This document shows, piece by piece, positions 19,556 through 30,298 of a DNA stretch of 64,000 nt (within the stretch, counting starts at the first letter, position 1; each line of letters starts with the position of its first letter). The notes under the pieces were generated by a model, which saw only the letters and a list, made by a program, of their open reading frames with translations, had not been told where the DNA came from and did no database searches. The stretch is from positions 52,000 to 115,999 of the forward strand of contig JAKAHV010000004.1 of NCBI GenBank assembly GCA_021825295.1, given 5' to 3'. The position numbers and the translations under genes are program-made. The DNA is from Nitrospirota bacterium. Its GTDB lineage: Bacteria > Nitrospirota > Thermodesulfovibrionia > Thermodesulfovibrionales > JdFR-88.

Positions 19556-21214
19556 ATGAGATACCGGGGGGCGGCATTTCTTCTTCTGATCATCTCCGTG
19601 GCAACGGCAATTGGCGGGTGCGGCGCGGGGGGCTCCTCCCAGGGCACATCCGGGGTGACCATAAAAATAGGAAACGGCGGCGCCGCGGGCAAGGCGGCTG
19701 CCACTTCCACGGCGACCTCGCCGGCAATAGTGAGCATACGCTACAGCGTGTCCGGCCAGGGCATGACGGCATTGACCGGGACCGTCCCGTATTCAAGCGG
19801 CGGGGCAACCATCAGCCTCAATGTCCCCGATGGCCCGCAGAGATATTTCCTTATCGAGGCGCTCGACTCCAGCGGCACGGTGGATTACAGCGGCTCCTGC
19901 TATGCGGACTTAAACGGCGTCCCCGTGACACTGACAATCACACTTTCGCCGGCTGCAGTCTCAAGCTGGACGATTTATGCTTCCGCCGGCGCCTATGCGT
20001 ACAGCGTTTCTGCCCGGCAGACAGCCGATGGCGGATACATAGGGATATTAAACGGCAGCAGTCTTTTGAGACTGGATGCCGGCGGAAATTCCCTTTGGCA
20101 GGAATCATTCCCGGGCGGCGTATACAACGGCACCATGTACGGTATTCAGCAGACCGCGGACGGCGGATACATGGCAGCGGGGAACCTGTCGAACGGGAAC
20201 CCCCTGCTTATAAAGCTCGGCACGGGCGGAAATATCCAGTGGCAGGAGACACTCGCCCCGGGCGGCGGCTACAGCAGTTCCTCCGGTTTCAACGTTGTTC
20301 AGACATCAGACGGCGGATATATCGGGCTGGTGGACATTTACCCGTACACGGGCAGCGGTTCTCCCGTCCCTATAGTCCTGAAGCTCTCTGGCACAGGCGG
20401 CATAAGCTGGCAAAAAGCGTATGCCGGAGCTGAGATTTACGATATCAAGCAGACATCCGACGGCGGGTATGTCGCAGACGGGGACGTGATGAACCAGACG
20501 TATAACGCGGCGCCCATGATTCTGAAACTGGACGCCAGCGGGAATATCCAGTGGCAGGAATCGCTCGGCAGCGGCGCTTCCGGCCAAACGGGCAGCTCCG
20601 ATTATATTGCCGCCCTCGAGCAGACATCCGACGGGGGATACATCGGGCTGATGACGGTTTCGAACTATTCATCAGCCTCATACACGTCGGAAGGCGTGAT
20701 TTTCAAGCTCGCCTCAACCGGGGGGATCCAGTGGCAAAAGACGTACAGCAACGCAGGCAACAACCTGACGCTTGCCGGCATCAGGCAGGAGTCCGGCGGC
20801 GGGTACCTCGTGCCGGGCGCTTCCGGGGCCTCCAGCATGGGGGCGGCCAGCGCGCTTCCGGTTCTGCTGAAGCTCGACTCCAGCGGCAATATATTATGGC
20901 AGTGGACGGAAGCCACATACAGGTTCAATTCGGCTTACCTTCAGCCGACATCCGATGGCGGATACCTCATGGCCGGGATAACCAACGCCGCATCGGGATC
21001 CGGCTATTTATACATCATTTCAAAGCTGGACGCCAGCGGGTCAAATCCCTGCATTACCGCGGGCTCGCCCGGTATCGCATCGGCTCCGGCCTCGATGACC
21101 GCCGGCATAGCCAATGTCACGGTTTATTCCCAGCCGCCCTCAAGCATTACGGGCAGCGCCACAAACCTTAATGTTGTCAGCCAGGGGAGTTCTTTTGCGC
21201 AGGGGTGTCCATGA
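19556..21214 (+). CDS. Secreted/lipoprotein with repeated Q-T-x-D-G-G-Y motifs (propeller-like repeat protein)
   Basis: Lipobox-like IGGCGAGG; at least six QTxDGGY repeats with LKLDxxGNIxWQ spacing. Confidence 0.8.
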   Translation: MRYRGAAFLLLIISVATAIGGCGAGGSSQGTSGVTIKIGNGGAAGKAAATSTATSPAIVSIRYSVSGQGMTALTGTVPYSSGGATISLNVPDGPQRYFLIEALDSSGTVDYSGSCYADLNGVPVTLTITLSPAAVSSWTIYASAGAYAYSVSARQTADGGYIGILNGSSLLRLDAGGNSLWQESFPGGVYNGTMYGIQQTADGGYMAAGNLSNGNPLLIKLGTGGNIQWQETLAPGGGYSSSSGFNVVQTSDGGYIGLVDIYPYTGSGSPVPIVLKLSGTGGISWQKAYAGAEIYDIKQTSDGGYVADGDVMNQTYNAAPMILKLDASGNIQWQESLGSGASGQTGSSDYIAALEQTSDGGYIGLMTVSNYSSASYTSEGVIFKLASTGGIQWQKTYSNAGNNLTLAGIRQESGGGYLVPGASGASSMGAASALPVLLKLDSSGNILWQWTEATYRFNSAYLQPTSDGGYLMAGITNAASGSGYLYIISKLDASGSNPCITAGSPGIASAPASMTAGIANVTVYSQPPSSITGSATNLNVVSQGSSFAQGCP

Positions 21215-21306
21215 CCGCGACTTTCAAGACTAAACGCATATACAGGTGCGGCCGCGGCGCAGCCGATCGGAGGAATTAGGACTTGATAACGCACAGGGCG
21301 CAGATC

Positions 21307-22869
21307 ATGAAGAAGGGGATGTCGGCTTTTCTGGCGTTAGCTTCGGTCCTGGCGCTGATGTCCGGCCCGGCGTTTGCCCTGGGTTTTACCGGGCGCGGGA
21401 TCAGGCGATACAAGCGGCAGGACTACGAGGAGGCCATCGCGCTGCTGAACGGGGCCTGCGCGGATAACCCCAAAGACAGCCGGGCAACGTACTATCTCGG
21501 GCTGGCATACCTGCGGACCTGGGACCTGCCGCGGGCCGAGAGATCTTTCAGGGCCGCGCTCGCCCTTGACCCGTCAAGCGGAAAGGCCGCCTATTACCTG
21601 GCGGACACGCTCTGCCTGGAGGGAAAATACGAGGATTCACTGAAGGCCTCGGCGGCGATAAAACCGGGCAGCCCGTTTGAGGGCAAGGCCCATTACGTGA
21701 GGGGAAGGGCGCTCCTGAAGCTGGGCAGGAGCAGGGAGGCCATAGACGAATTCGGCAGGGCCGGGAAACTGGACGCCTCGCTTGCAACAAAGGTGAACTT
21801 CGAGACGGCCCGGGCCTATTTCAAGGAAGGCCGGTACGGCAAGGCCGGGAAACTCTTCAAGGGGATAATCACGAGAAACCCGTATTCCGATTGGGCCCTC
21901 TATTCGAAGGATTACCTCCAGGCCCTGGAAAAGATGCCCCCACGCTACAGGGTTGAGGCCGGGGCCGGCCTCCAGTACGACGACAACGTCCTTGCAGTGC
22001 CCCTTAACAGCGCCTTTTCGGACATCGGCAGGCAGAAAGACGGCAAGGAGATATTTTATCTTCTGGGCGAATACAATTTCCTGAACAGGGGGCCGTGGGA
22101 CCTGAAGGGCTCCTATTATTTCAATATCGGCCAGTATTTCAGGTCCGGCTATACGGGATACAACGGCAAGAAGGTGCTGAGCCTGGACACCCTTCAGCAC
22201 TCCGTGTCGGTGTTGCCGTCTTACAACACCTCGAAGGGCACTGCGGGTCTTCTGCTTCAATACACTTACCTTGAGGTCCACTATGCCGGCTATTCAAGCA
22301 GCCTCACCGTAAACCCATCCTACACCTTCATCATCTCGGGCAACAATATCGGGCAGGTGGGCTTCAGGTATATAAGCTACGATCAGTACGAGGACTTCTT
22401 CGTAAAGAAGTTCGGCGCTCCGCTTGTGCCCGCCGAGGACATGGACTCCGGCAACTATGCGCTCCAGGCGGCCTATTACTACACGTTCGCGGGGGCGAAG
22501 GCGTCCGGGAAGAAGGGCCTCTTCTCCGCCAGGGCCGAGGGCGAGGCAAACAACGCAAGGGGCAGCAACTGGGTCTACACCGGGATAAAGACCTCGGCGG
22601 GCGTGATGTATCCGCTCAGGAGGAGGCTGAGGTCCAACCTCCTGCTGGAGTGGTACCGGCAGGATTTTTCCCATGTGAACACCATATACGATATAAAGAG
22701 GCTTGACGACACATACAGCCTCACGGCCTCGCTCACCTATACGCTAATGAGGCATCTTGACCTCACCGCCTCATACGCGCATGTGAGGGACGCCTCCAAC
22801 ATAGGGGCCTACGACTACAGCAGGAACCTCTACACGATGAGCCTGGACTACATGTTCGAGGGCCGCTAA
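21307..22869 (+). CDS. TPR-domain protein with C-terminal outer-membrane barrel-like region
   Basis: Signal peptide, N-terminal TPRs, C-terminal alternating aromatic strands ending YTMSLDYMFEGR. Confidence 0.75.
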   Translation: MKKGMSAFLALASVLALMSGPAFALGFTGRGIRRYKRQDYEEAIALLNGACADNPKDSRATYYLGLAYLRTWDLPRAERSFRAALALDPSSGKAAYYLADTLCLEGKYEDSLKASAAIKPGSPFEGKAHYVRGRALLKLGRSREAIDEFGRAGKLDASLATKVNFETARAYFKEGRYGKAGKLFKGIITRNPYSDWALYSKDYLQALEKMPPRYRVEAGAGLQYDDNVLAVPLNSAFSDIGRQKDGKEIFYLLGEYNFLNRGPWDLKGSYYFNIGQYFRSGYTGYNGKKVLSLDTLQHSVSVLPSYNTSKGTAGLLLQYTYLEVHYAGYSSSLTVNPSYTFIISGNNIGQVGFRYISYDQYEDFFVKKFGAPLVPAEDMDSGNYALQAAYYYTFAGAKASGKKGLFSARAEGEANNARGSNWVYTGIKTSAGVMYPLRRRLRSNLLLEWYRQDFSHVNTIYDIKRLDDTYSLTASLTYTLMRHLDLTASYAHVRDASNIGAYDYSRNLYTMSLDYMFEGR

Positions 22870-22880
22870 GGCAAAAAGCT

Positions 22881-23423
22881 CTAAAAAGTCCCGCTCAGCA
22901 CAAGGCCGTAGAGGTCCTTGTCCGCCACGGGCCTTGCATATACGCCATTAAAAAGAGGTTTCGTGAATATCCTGCTTGCGCCAAACCCGATTGCCGCGCC
23001 CACAAGCACATCGGAGAAATGGTGTTCGCGCGCATCGATGCGGCTCCAGCAGACATATGCGGAGACCGCGTATGCGGGCAGGCCGTAGGCCCATCCGTAG
23101 CGCCTCTGAAGATAACCGGCCGCCGCGAATGTCGAGGATGCGTGCAGTGACGGGAAGGAATGGGTGTTTTCGCCGTTGGGGCGTTCCTCCTTTACCGTGT
23201 ATTTCAGGGCCAGGGTCACGGCGGCGGCCGTGCCGTATGATTCTATCAGTTGGGCAACACCCTTTCTGTCATTGTGGGAGAGCGAGATGATCCCCGCGGC
23301 CAGGGGGACGGCGGCGGCGCCTGCGTCCCCGGAGGTTTCAATCGTGCCGGCCATGCATACGTTTGCCGCCGCCAGGATGAAGACGGCGGCCAGGGCGGCA
23401 ATCAAAAATCCCGTTTTTTTCAT
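22881..23423 (-). CDS. PAP2-family phosphatase (canonical active-site motifs)
   Basis: KYTVKEERP, SFPSLHAS, SRIDAREHHFSDVLVG. Confidence 0.88.
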   Translation of the reverse strand: MKKTGFLIAALAAVFILAAANVCMAGTIETSGDAGAAAVPLAAGIISLSHNDRKGVAQLIESYGTAAAVTLALKYTVKEERPNGENTHSFPSLHASSTFAAAGYLQRRYGWAYGLPAYAVSAYVCWSRIDAREHHFSDVLVGAAIGFGASRIFTKPLFNGVYARPVADKDLYGLVLSGTF

Positions 23424-23429
23424 TTCAGT

Positions 23430-24968
23430 TCAAAAATATCGCGTGATCCCCAGGGTAAAGATGTCGATGTCCTGATCTTCCTGCCCCGCATCGCTTATTG
23501 TCCCGAAAGTGTATTGCCCGTTTATGCTCGTATCGTCTTTGGTGTAGAGATAGATGCCCAGTGAGGTTGCGGTTTGAAGGGGTTTCGGATTGCCCGAGAG
23601 ATTGTGCCTTTCTCTATCATACGAAAGATAGACCCGGCCCTGTATCGCCGGGACCATGTAGTCGGTTTTGAAAAAAAGATCTTTTGAATCCGTTCCCATG
23701 TGCTCGCCGAAGATCAGGTCCTTGTCCGCGGGGTAGGTGAAATTGTAGACATCGCGGGCATACCAGAGATTGGGATAGTCTCCGGGGACGTGGTTGTCCG
23801 CGTATTCGGCCCGGAAATCGACCCTGGAGAAGTTCAGTATCCGCGGAAGATAAACGCCCGACACCGTGGCCCACTTGCACGGATATATCCCGCACTGGTC
23901 GCTTCCGTCCGCCTCGATGTACATCTGCACGGGCTGCACGCTGAAAGGCAGGGTGACCTTCACATCGCCTCCGGCTTCCTGTTCCCCCGGGTTCGAAAGT
24001 CCGCTGCTGTTTTCGCCCGCCCCGGTAAAACTGTCCAGCCATGTATGAAGGCTGTCGGGGCGGCCTTCCCCGCCCAGCATGGCGAGCCGCTCAAGCCCGA
24101 TCTCCAGATACGGGACCGGCTTTAAATCGAAGCGCAGCCCCCAGAGGTACGGGTGCGGGGTAATGTTGCTGCCGTCAAGCTTCGTGACAAACGCGGTGAA
24201 CTTGACGAGCCCCAGGTATTTAAATACCCACGGAAGTATGGCCGGGCGGTCGTTCGTGAGCTTTATCATCGTGAAGGGTTCCGCATTGTTTGAAAGGAGG
24301 ACGGCCCCGTTGTAACCCGGCCCCCACCACTGGGAGTCTTTGCCGACTTCCAGATCCAGCCCAAGCGCGCTGAACACCCCGTATATCTTTTTAAGATTGA
24401 TTTGGGAAGTATCGGTATACCTGTATTCGGGGTTGATGTAGAAGGAAAACCATCCGAGGTCCGCCAGGGAGGCAAACCCGAGGCGGAAATTCGAGCCCTT
24501 CCCGTAGTCGTCTCCGTCGTTGTTATATACAAACCCGTTTGGATTGGCGGAGGAAGCTTTTCCATTAAAGCTGTAATTCAACCCGTTATCCCTGGGGTTT
24601 TGGGAGGCGAACACATAACGGGCATATGCCTCTTCGAGCGGTTTTACATATTTCACTTTTTCCCGCCCGTCCCCGAAACGCTCCTTCAGAAGGTGAATGT
24701 CCTGTTCATCCGCTTTATTCGGGTGGCCGGCTGCGGCGTTTCTTTCTGCCTCAGAGATGAGCCTTCTCATCTCCTCGCGGCTTATGGGAAGACTGTCCAG
24801 CAGCGCGCTTTTTACGAGACCCTCGGCCTCAAGCCGGAAGAGCATATTGTAGGCGTCATCGCCCACGGGCACATACGTGGAAGCCATGGCCGGCGCGGGC
24901 ACTGCGCAAACTAGGCATGCAACGAATACGATCAGCTTAAAACGAAAAGACATCCTGGACATCAGCAC
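23430..24968 (-). CDS. Capsule assembly Wzi-like outer-membrane protein
   Basis: N-terminal LEAEGLVKSALLDSLPISREEMRRLISEAE; DSQWWGPGYNGAVLLSNNAEPFTMIKL; C-terminal barrel. Confidence 0.85.
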   Translation of the reverse strand: MLMSRMSFRFKLIVFVACLVCAVPAPAMASTYVPVGDDAYNMLFRLEAEGLVKSALLDSLPISREEMRRLISEAERNAAAGHPNKADEQDIHLLKERFGDGREKVKYVKPLEEAYARYVFASQNPRDNGLNYSFNGKASSANPNGFVYNNDGDDYGKGSNFRLGFASLADLGWFSFYINPEYRYTDTSQINLKKIYGVFSALGLDLEVGKDSQWWGPGYNGAVLLSNNAEPFTMIKLTNDRPAILPWVFKYLGLVKFTAFVTKLDGSNITPHPYLWGLRFDLKPVPYLEIGLERLAMLGGEGRPDSLHTWLDSFTGAGENSSGLSNPGEQEAGGDVKVTLPFSVQPVQMYIEADGSDQCGIYPCKWATVSGVYLPRILNFSRVDFRAEYADNHVPGDYPNLWYARDVYNFTYPADKDLIFGEHMGTDSKDLFFKTDYMVPAIQGRVYLSYDRERHNLSGNPKPLQTATSLGIYLYTKDDTSINGQYTFGTISDAGQEDQDIDIFTLGITRYF

Positions 24969-25066
24969 ATATCAAAAAGCAAAAAAAACGCATTAGATAT
25001 CTTAAAACATGTGCGGAATAAATAAAAGCTAAAATTTAAAAATTAAAAAAGCTATAAATAGATTTT

Positions 25067-26251
25067 ATGTGGTTTAAAAAATTTTCCCCCCGTGATACAA
25101 TAACCGATATTTTTTTGGAATCGGGGAAACAAACAGCTTTGGATTTCAGGCTTCTGGCAGGTAGTTTGGTAGGGGCAGTCCTACTTAGTTTTATCAGCAT
25201 TCCCTTCGTCTCCAAGGCAGCCCGCTCACTTGGCGCCCTCGCGAATCCGGGAGGAAGGCATATACACTTGGAGCCTGTCCCGAGGATGGGCGGGATTTCA
25301 GTTGCATTGGGATTTTTCCCGGTTGTGATTTTTGCGGTCCCCATGGACAGGCAGATGATCTCGGTGCTGGCATCGGCGGGCCTGGTCCTGGCGCTTGGCG
25401 TCTATGACGACATAAGAGGGGCGACATGGAAGGAAAAGATGGCTGTCTGCATTGCCGCGGCGTCGGTGCTGATATTTGCGGGACATTTGTATGTGAGAGA
25501 CCTTGGCAACCTCTTCGGCCTGGGGACGATAAATCTGGGCTGGCTTTCTGTCCCGTTTACTTATTTTGCGCTTTTTGGCATCATAAACGCCATCAATCTC
25601 ATTGATGGGTTGAATGGTTTGTTATGCGGTATCTCGATGCTGGCTTTTTTGTCGTTCGCGGTTCTCGGGTATGTTACGGGAAATATCCCGGCCATTTTTT
25701 TGAGCGTGGTCTGTCTTGGCGCGGTCATCGGGTTTATTCCTTCCAATTACCCCAGGGCAAGGATTTTTCTGGGTGACACCGGCAGTTTGCTCCTCGGATT
25801 TTTGATCGGGACGGTCGCGTTGATGCTTATCCAGGATGACAGAATAAAGCCGGTAGTGCCGCCGCTTGTCCTGCTGCTGCCCATATTCGATACCTTAAGG
25901 GTGATGAGCATAAGGTTTTTCAGCGGGGGCAGTCCTTTCCGTCCCGACAAAAAACATTTTCACCATCTCCTGCTCCGGTCCGGCGTGTCAAGCACCGATA
26001 CCGTGATGTTCATGTGGATGATAAGCGTTGTTTTATCGTTTTTTGCCGTTTTTCTGAGGAACCGGCCGTCGGAATTCATACTGGTCATTGAATTGTCACT
26101 GATGTTTTTCATGGCGTTGATCGTTAAAAATCTGAGGAGCGTAAGGCTCATCGAGTCGAAGATCCGCAGAAATGCAGCCGCCCGTTCCCGTGTGGGGACG
26201 CGGGCCGTAGAGGCGGGAAAAGAAGACAGCGCGTCGGCTTATAAGGCATGA
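25067..26251 (+). CDS. MraY/WecA-family undecaprenyl-phosphate sugar-phosphate transferase
   Basis: PRMGGISVALGF, VYDDIRGA, NAINLIDGLNGL, PRARIFLGDTGSLLLGF, HFHHLLLRSG. Confidence 0.92.
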   Translation: MWFKKFSPRDTITDIFLESGKQTALDFRLLAGSLVGAVLLSFISIPFVSKAARSLGALANPGGRHIHLEPVPRMGGISVALGFFPVVIFAVPMDRQMISVLASAGLVLALGVYDDIRGATWKEKMAVCIAAASVLIFAGHLYVRDLGNLFGLGTINLGWLSVPFTYFALFGIINAINLIDGLNGLLCGISMLAFLSFAVLGYVTGNIPAIFLSVVCLGAVIGFIPSNYPRARIFLGDTGSLLLGFLIGTVALMLIQDDRIKPVVPPLVLLLPIFDTLRVMSIRFFSGGSPFRPDKKHFHHLLLRSGVSSTDTVMFMWMISVVLSFFAVFLRNRPSEFILVIELSLMFFMALIVKNLRSVRLIESKIRRNAAARSRVGTRAVEAGKEDSASAYKA

Positions 26252-26361
26252 CTTTTTGGCGTAAAAGAGAGAACAGTTTTTTGCAGCAGGCGATTCTAAA
26301 AAAAATAATTTAAAATTTCATGTGTGCGCGCAGGAATTGCCGAGGAGGCTTGACAGTCGGG

Positions 26362-29001
26362 ATGTTTAAAAAAGTAGTATGTTTGCTGCTCATATTTTTG
26401 TTCGCGGGAAACGCGTTTGCGGTGGAAGTTGAAACGATAGGGCCAGCCGGCGGGCAGGCCCCGGCATCCGGCGCGCGGATGGTGCGGGAGCAGTTGCTGC
26501 AAATGCAGAGGCAGTTGCAAGAAATACAGCTCCAGTTGCAGAGCCGGCGGCAACCCGGCGGGCCCCCCTCGCAGGCGCCGCAGTTGGAGCAGCCACAGGC
26601 CGGGCAGACCGGCTTTTTGCCCTTTGGGGCGATTGGAAACTATGCCGCCATGCCTTCCCCGGGGGCGATTGGTCCCGCCATGCTGCCGGGCCAGATCATG
26701 CAACCCGGTCAAAACGGAGGCATTGAAAACGCGCCCGCCATCGCGAACGCCACGGCTTCCCCGGCCGGGCCTCCGGAAAAACTTTCCGAGGTCGAAAAAT
26801 TCTTTGACAGGGAAGCCTCCGGAAACTCACCGGCCCTGAGGCAGTTCGGCTACGGCCTTTTCAATCAGGGGGTAACCACATTTGCTCCGGGCAATGAAAT
26901 CCCCGTCACCCCGGGTTATGTCATCGGCCCGGGCGATGAGATCAGGATAGACATATGGGGCAAGATAAACGGCAGTTGGGCCCTTACGGTTGACAAGGAC
27001 GGCAACCTGAATATCCCTGAAATAGGCCCTGTCGGGGTCGCCGGCCTGACTTTTTCCGAGCTGAAGAAGGTCCTCCGGCAAAAACTCTCCGAATATTACA
27101 CCGGTTTCGAGATGAACGTGAGCATGGGGTCCCTTAAAAGCATGCGCATATACGTTGTGGGCAACGCGAGGATGCCGGGGGCGTACACGGTCTCCTCTCT
27201 TTCGACCCTGGTGGGGGCTCTTTTTGAGTGCGGCGGGCCTTCCAAAAACGGCTCCATGCGCGATATCCAGTTGAAAAGGGACGGCAAGACCATTACTACC
27301 GTCGATTTGTACGATTTTCTGCTCAAGGGCGACAACTCAAACGACGTAAGGCTGCTGCCCGGCGACGTGATATTCATACCCCCGATAGGCCCGGTGGCCG
27401 GAGTGGAGGGCAACGTTAAGAGGCCGGCCATCTATGAGCTGAAGGGCGGCACGAAGATTTCGGACCTCCTTTCCATGGCCGGTGGCATCACTCCGGATGG
27501 GTATCTGAAGGACGTGCAGCTTGAGAGGGTCCATGGCCATGAGATAAAAACGATGATCGACACGGATTTTAAGGACCTCAACCCGAAAACGGACATACCG
27601 CTCAGGGATGGCGACTTCCTGAAGGTCCTTTCGATAAACAACAAGCTGGACAATGCCGTCACGCTGGAGGGCAACGTGGTCAGGCCCGGCCAGTATCAGT
27701 GGTTCAAGGGGATGAGGGTCAGCGACCTCATTAAAAACAGCGAGAAGGACCTCCGGAAGGATACGGATTTCGATATCGCGGTCGTGGAGAGATACATCCC
27801 GCCCGATTACCACAACGAATTTTTTTCGTTCAACCTCGGCAAGGCCCTTTTTGACAAAGGCGGCCCGGAAGACAAGCTGCTTGAGCCCTACGACGTCGTC
27901 CACATCTATTCCAAATGGGATTTCAAGACAAGGCCCGCGGTGAGGATCGCCGGGGCGGTGGGCAGGCCCGGCGAGTACGAGTTCACCCCCGGCATGAAGG
28001 TTTCGGACCTCCTGGGCATGGCCGGCGGAGTCAAGCGGTATGCCTTCATGAACAAGGTGGAACTGACCCGCGTCAATATTACGAGCAAGGGCCCGGATAC
28101 CGTGCGCATCTACCTGGATTTGAAGAAATCCCTTGCGGGGGACCCGGCCGATAACATCGCTTTACAGCGGGACGACTATCTTTTTGTCAGGAGCGTTCCG
28201 GACTGGAGGCTTTACCGGACGGTGACAATCAAGGGCGAGGTCAGGTTTCCGGGGACATACGCCGTCAGAAAGGACGAGCGCCTCTCGTCCCTTTTGGAAA
28301 GGGCCGGAGGGTTCACAAAAGACGCCTATCTCGAAGGGGCCGTGTTTACGAGAGAGTCGGTCCAGGCGATGCAGCAGTCAAGCATGGACGAGATGGTCCG
28401 TAAGCTGCAGTCCAGATTATACGCCGAGCAGTCGGTCCAGATGTCCGGCGCCATTACGCAGGAGGACGTCAGCGCAAAGCAAAGCCAGTTGGTCGAGCAG
28501 AGGGAGTTCATAGATTCCCTGAAGCACCTTAAGGCGACGGGCAGGATGGTGATCGCCCTTTCCGATCTGAAGTCTTTCAAGGGGAGCGTGTACGATATCG
28601 GCCTTGAAAACGGAGACGTCCTGGACATACCCGCCAAAAACAGCGTCGTCAACGTCGTCGGGTCCGTCATGTCCGGCACGACCAGCCTTGTTTATTCCGG
28701 GGGGCTTGGCGCAAGGGACTATATCAAGATGGCGGGAGGGTATTCGGAGAACGCGGACAAGGACCACGTTTACGTCCTGAAGGCCGACGGCAGCGCAAGG
28801 AGGCTCTCCGGGGACACCATTAAATGGGACGCCTCGAAACACCGGTGGGAGACCGGCTCCGCGGTGATCATCTCGCCGGGAGACACCATTGTCGTGCCCG
28901 AGCAGCTTCAGCAGGTGTCATGGCTGCGCGGCATAAGGGACATCACCCAGATCATGATGCAGATAGCCGTTACGGCCGGCGTGGTCATAAAGATCCTTTA
29001 A
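26362..29001 (+). CDS. SLBB-domain polysaccharide export protein (Wza-like)
   Basis: GYVIGPGDEIRIDIWGKINGSW polysaccharide-export domain; multiple SLBB repeats (GNVVRPGQYQW, GAVGRPGEYEF, GEVRFPGTYAV). Confidence 0.9.
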   Translation: MFKKVVCLLLIFLFAGNAFAVEVETIGPAGGQAPASGARMVREQLLQMQRQLQEIQLQLQSRRQPGGPPSQAPQLEQPQAGQTGFLPFGAIGNYAAMPSPGAIGPAMLPGQIMQPGQNGGIENAPAIANATASPAGPPEKLSEVEKFFDREASGNSPALRQFGYGLFNQGVTTFAPGNEIPVTPGYVIGPGDEIRIDIWGKINGSWALTVDKDGNLNIPEIGPVGVAGLTFSELKKVLRQKLSEYYTGFEMNVSMGSLKSMRIYVVGNARMPGAYTVSSLSTLVGALFECGGPSKNGSMRDIQLKRDGKTITTVDLYDFLLKGDNSNDVRLLPGDVIFIPPIGPVAGVEGNVKRPAIYELKGGTKISDLLSMAGGITPDGYLKDVQLERVHGHEIKTMIDTDFKDLNPKTDIPLRDGDFLKVLSINNKLDNAVTLEGNVVRPGQYQWFKGMRVSDLIKNSEKDLRKDTDFDIAVVERYIPPDYHNEFFSFNLGKALFDKGGPEDKLLEPYDVVHIYSKWDFKTRPAVRIAGAVGRPGEYEFTPGMKVSDLLGMAGGVKRYAFMNKVELTRVNITSKGPDTVRIYLDLKKSLAGDPADNIALQRDDYLFVRSVPDWRLYRTVTIKGEVRFPGTYAVRKDERLSSLLERAGGFTKDAYLEGAVFTRESVQAMQQSSMDEMVRKLQSRLYAEQSVQMSGAITQEDVSAKQSQLVEQREFIDSLKHLKATGRMVIALSDLKSFKGSVYDIGLENGDVLDIPAKNSVVNVVGSVMSGTTSLVYSGGLGARDYIKMAGGYSENADKDHVYVLKADGSARRLSGDTIKWDASKHRWETGSAVIISPGDTIVVPEQLQQVSWLRGIRDITQIMMQIAVTAGVVIKIL

Positions 29002-29011
29002 GAGGGAACAG

Positions 29012-30205
29012 TTGGACAAAAACGATTCGCCGGGAAAAAGAGACGCTCTGGATTACCTGATCGTCCTGCTTAAACACAAAAAGATGATCTTCTGCATGAC
29101 CTTCGGGCTCGCCCTGATAACCGCCGTTGTGAGCCTGGTCATGCAGCCCGTTTACGAGGCCGAAACAAAAATACTGCCTCCCGAGCAAAGCGGCTCAAGC
29201 CTGGCCGAGCTTTTAAACAACACGATGGCGGGGATGGCCGCAAGCGGGGGCTTTTTAAATGTCCAGACACCGGATGACCTGTACGTCGGACTGCTTGAGA
29301 GCAGGACAGTGCTGGACAGGATAGTCGACAGGTTCAACCTGGTGAAGCTCTACGGTGTTAAATTTCGCGGCGACGCAAGGCGGAAGCTGCTGGGCTCGCT
29401 CCGGGTTGTTGGCGACCCGAAGAGCAACATCATCACCGTCGCGGTTGACAGCAGGGACCCCGTGAGATCGGCGGCCATTGCAAATGCCTTCGTGGAAGAA
29501 CTTCAGAATCTGCAAAATGACATGGCAGTCCCCGGGGCGGCGCAGCGGAGGCTTTTTTTTGAAAAGCAGATGGATGAGGCGAAGGCCTCTCTGCTTAAAT
29601 CCGAAGACGCGATGAAAACGTTCCAGGAGAAGTCGGGTTTTCTGGACTCCGGCGAGCAGGGCAAGGCCGTAATAGAGGGGATAGCCCAGATCAGGGCGCA
29701 GATTGCCGCGCAAGAGGTCCAGATGGAGGTCATGAGGTCATATTCGACCCCTTCGAACCCTGAATTCCAGAAGGCCCAGGAGGTGCTGGCCGGGTTAAAG
29801 GCGCAGGCAGCCAAACTCGAGACTGGCAGGGGCGGCCCCGGCGCGGGACCGATTATCCCAACCGGGAACCTTCCCGCCGTGCAGGCGGATTATCTGAACA
29901 AGCTGAGGGACCTCAAGTTTAACGAGACCCTCTACGATCTGCTTGAAAAACAGTATGAGGCCGCCAGGCTTGACGAGGCTAACAATGCCGAGGTCATCCA
30001 GGTAATCGACAGGGCGGCGCCCCCGCAAAGGAGGGCCAGGCCGAAGAGGGCGCTGATGGTGACGGTCGCGACCGTCCTCGGATTTTTCCTCTCGCTGATA
30101 GGGGCCTTCCTCAGCGAGTACAGGGAGCAGATCGCAGCCGGACCGGAGTATAAAAGGAAGATCGAGACACTGAAGCGGTATATGCGGCTTCGGGGAGATA
30201 AATAA
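29012..30205 (+). CDS. Wzz/chain-length-determinant family protein
   Basis: N- and C-terminal TM segments, YEAETKILPPEQSG, coiled coil, AAPPQRRARPKRALMV near the C-terminal TM. TTG start. Confidence 0.85.
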   Translation: MDKNDSPGKRDALDYLIVLLKHKKMIFCMTFGLALITAVVSLVMQPVYEAETKILPPEQSGSSLAELLNNTMAGMAASGGFLNVQTPDDLYVGLLESRTVLDRIVDRFNLVKLYGVKFRGDARRKLLGSLRVVGDPKSNIITVAVDSRDPVRSAAIANAFVEELQNLQNDMAVPGAAQRRLFFEKQMDEAKASLLKSEDAMKTFQEKSGFLDSGEQGKAVIEGIAQIRAQIAAQEVQMEVMRSYSTPSNPEFQKAQEVLAGLKAQAAKLETGRGGPGAGPIIPTGNLPAVQADYLNKLRDLKFNETLYDLLEKQYEAARLDEANNAEVIQVIDRAAPPQRRARPKRALMVTVATVLGFFLSLIGAFLSEYREQIAAGPEYKRKIETLKRYMRLRGDK

Positions 30206-30298
30206 CGGCAAAGAGCAGTGCCGGCAGCATGTATTCCGGGCGCAGGGAGGCAAATGGATGTTTTCAACGTATGGTGACAGCACTGGAGGGGCGCGGTT

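Noticed and set aside
19556-21214. Repeated motifs considered as a DNA repeat or CRISPR-like array
   Set aside because: Repeats are protein-level (QTxDGGY) with diverged codons and no regular spacers.
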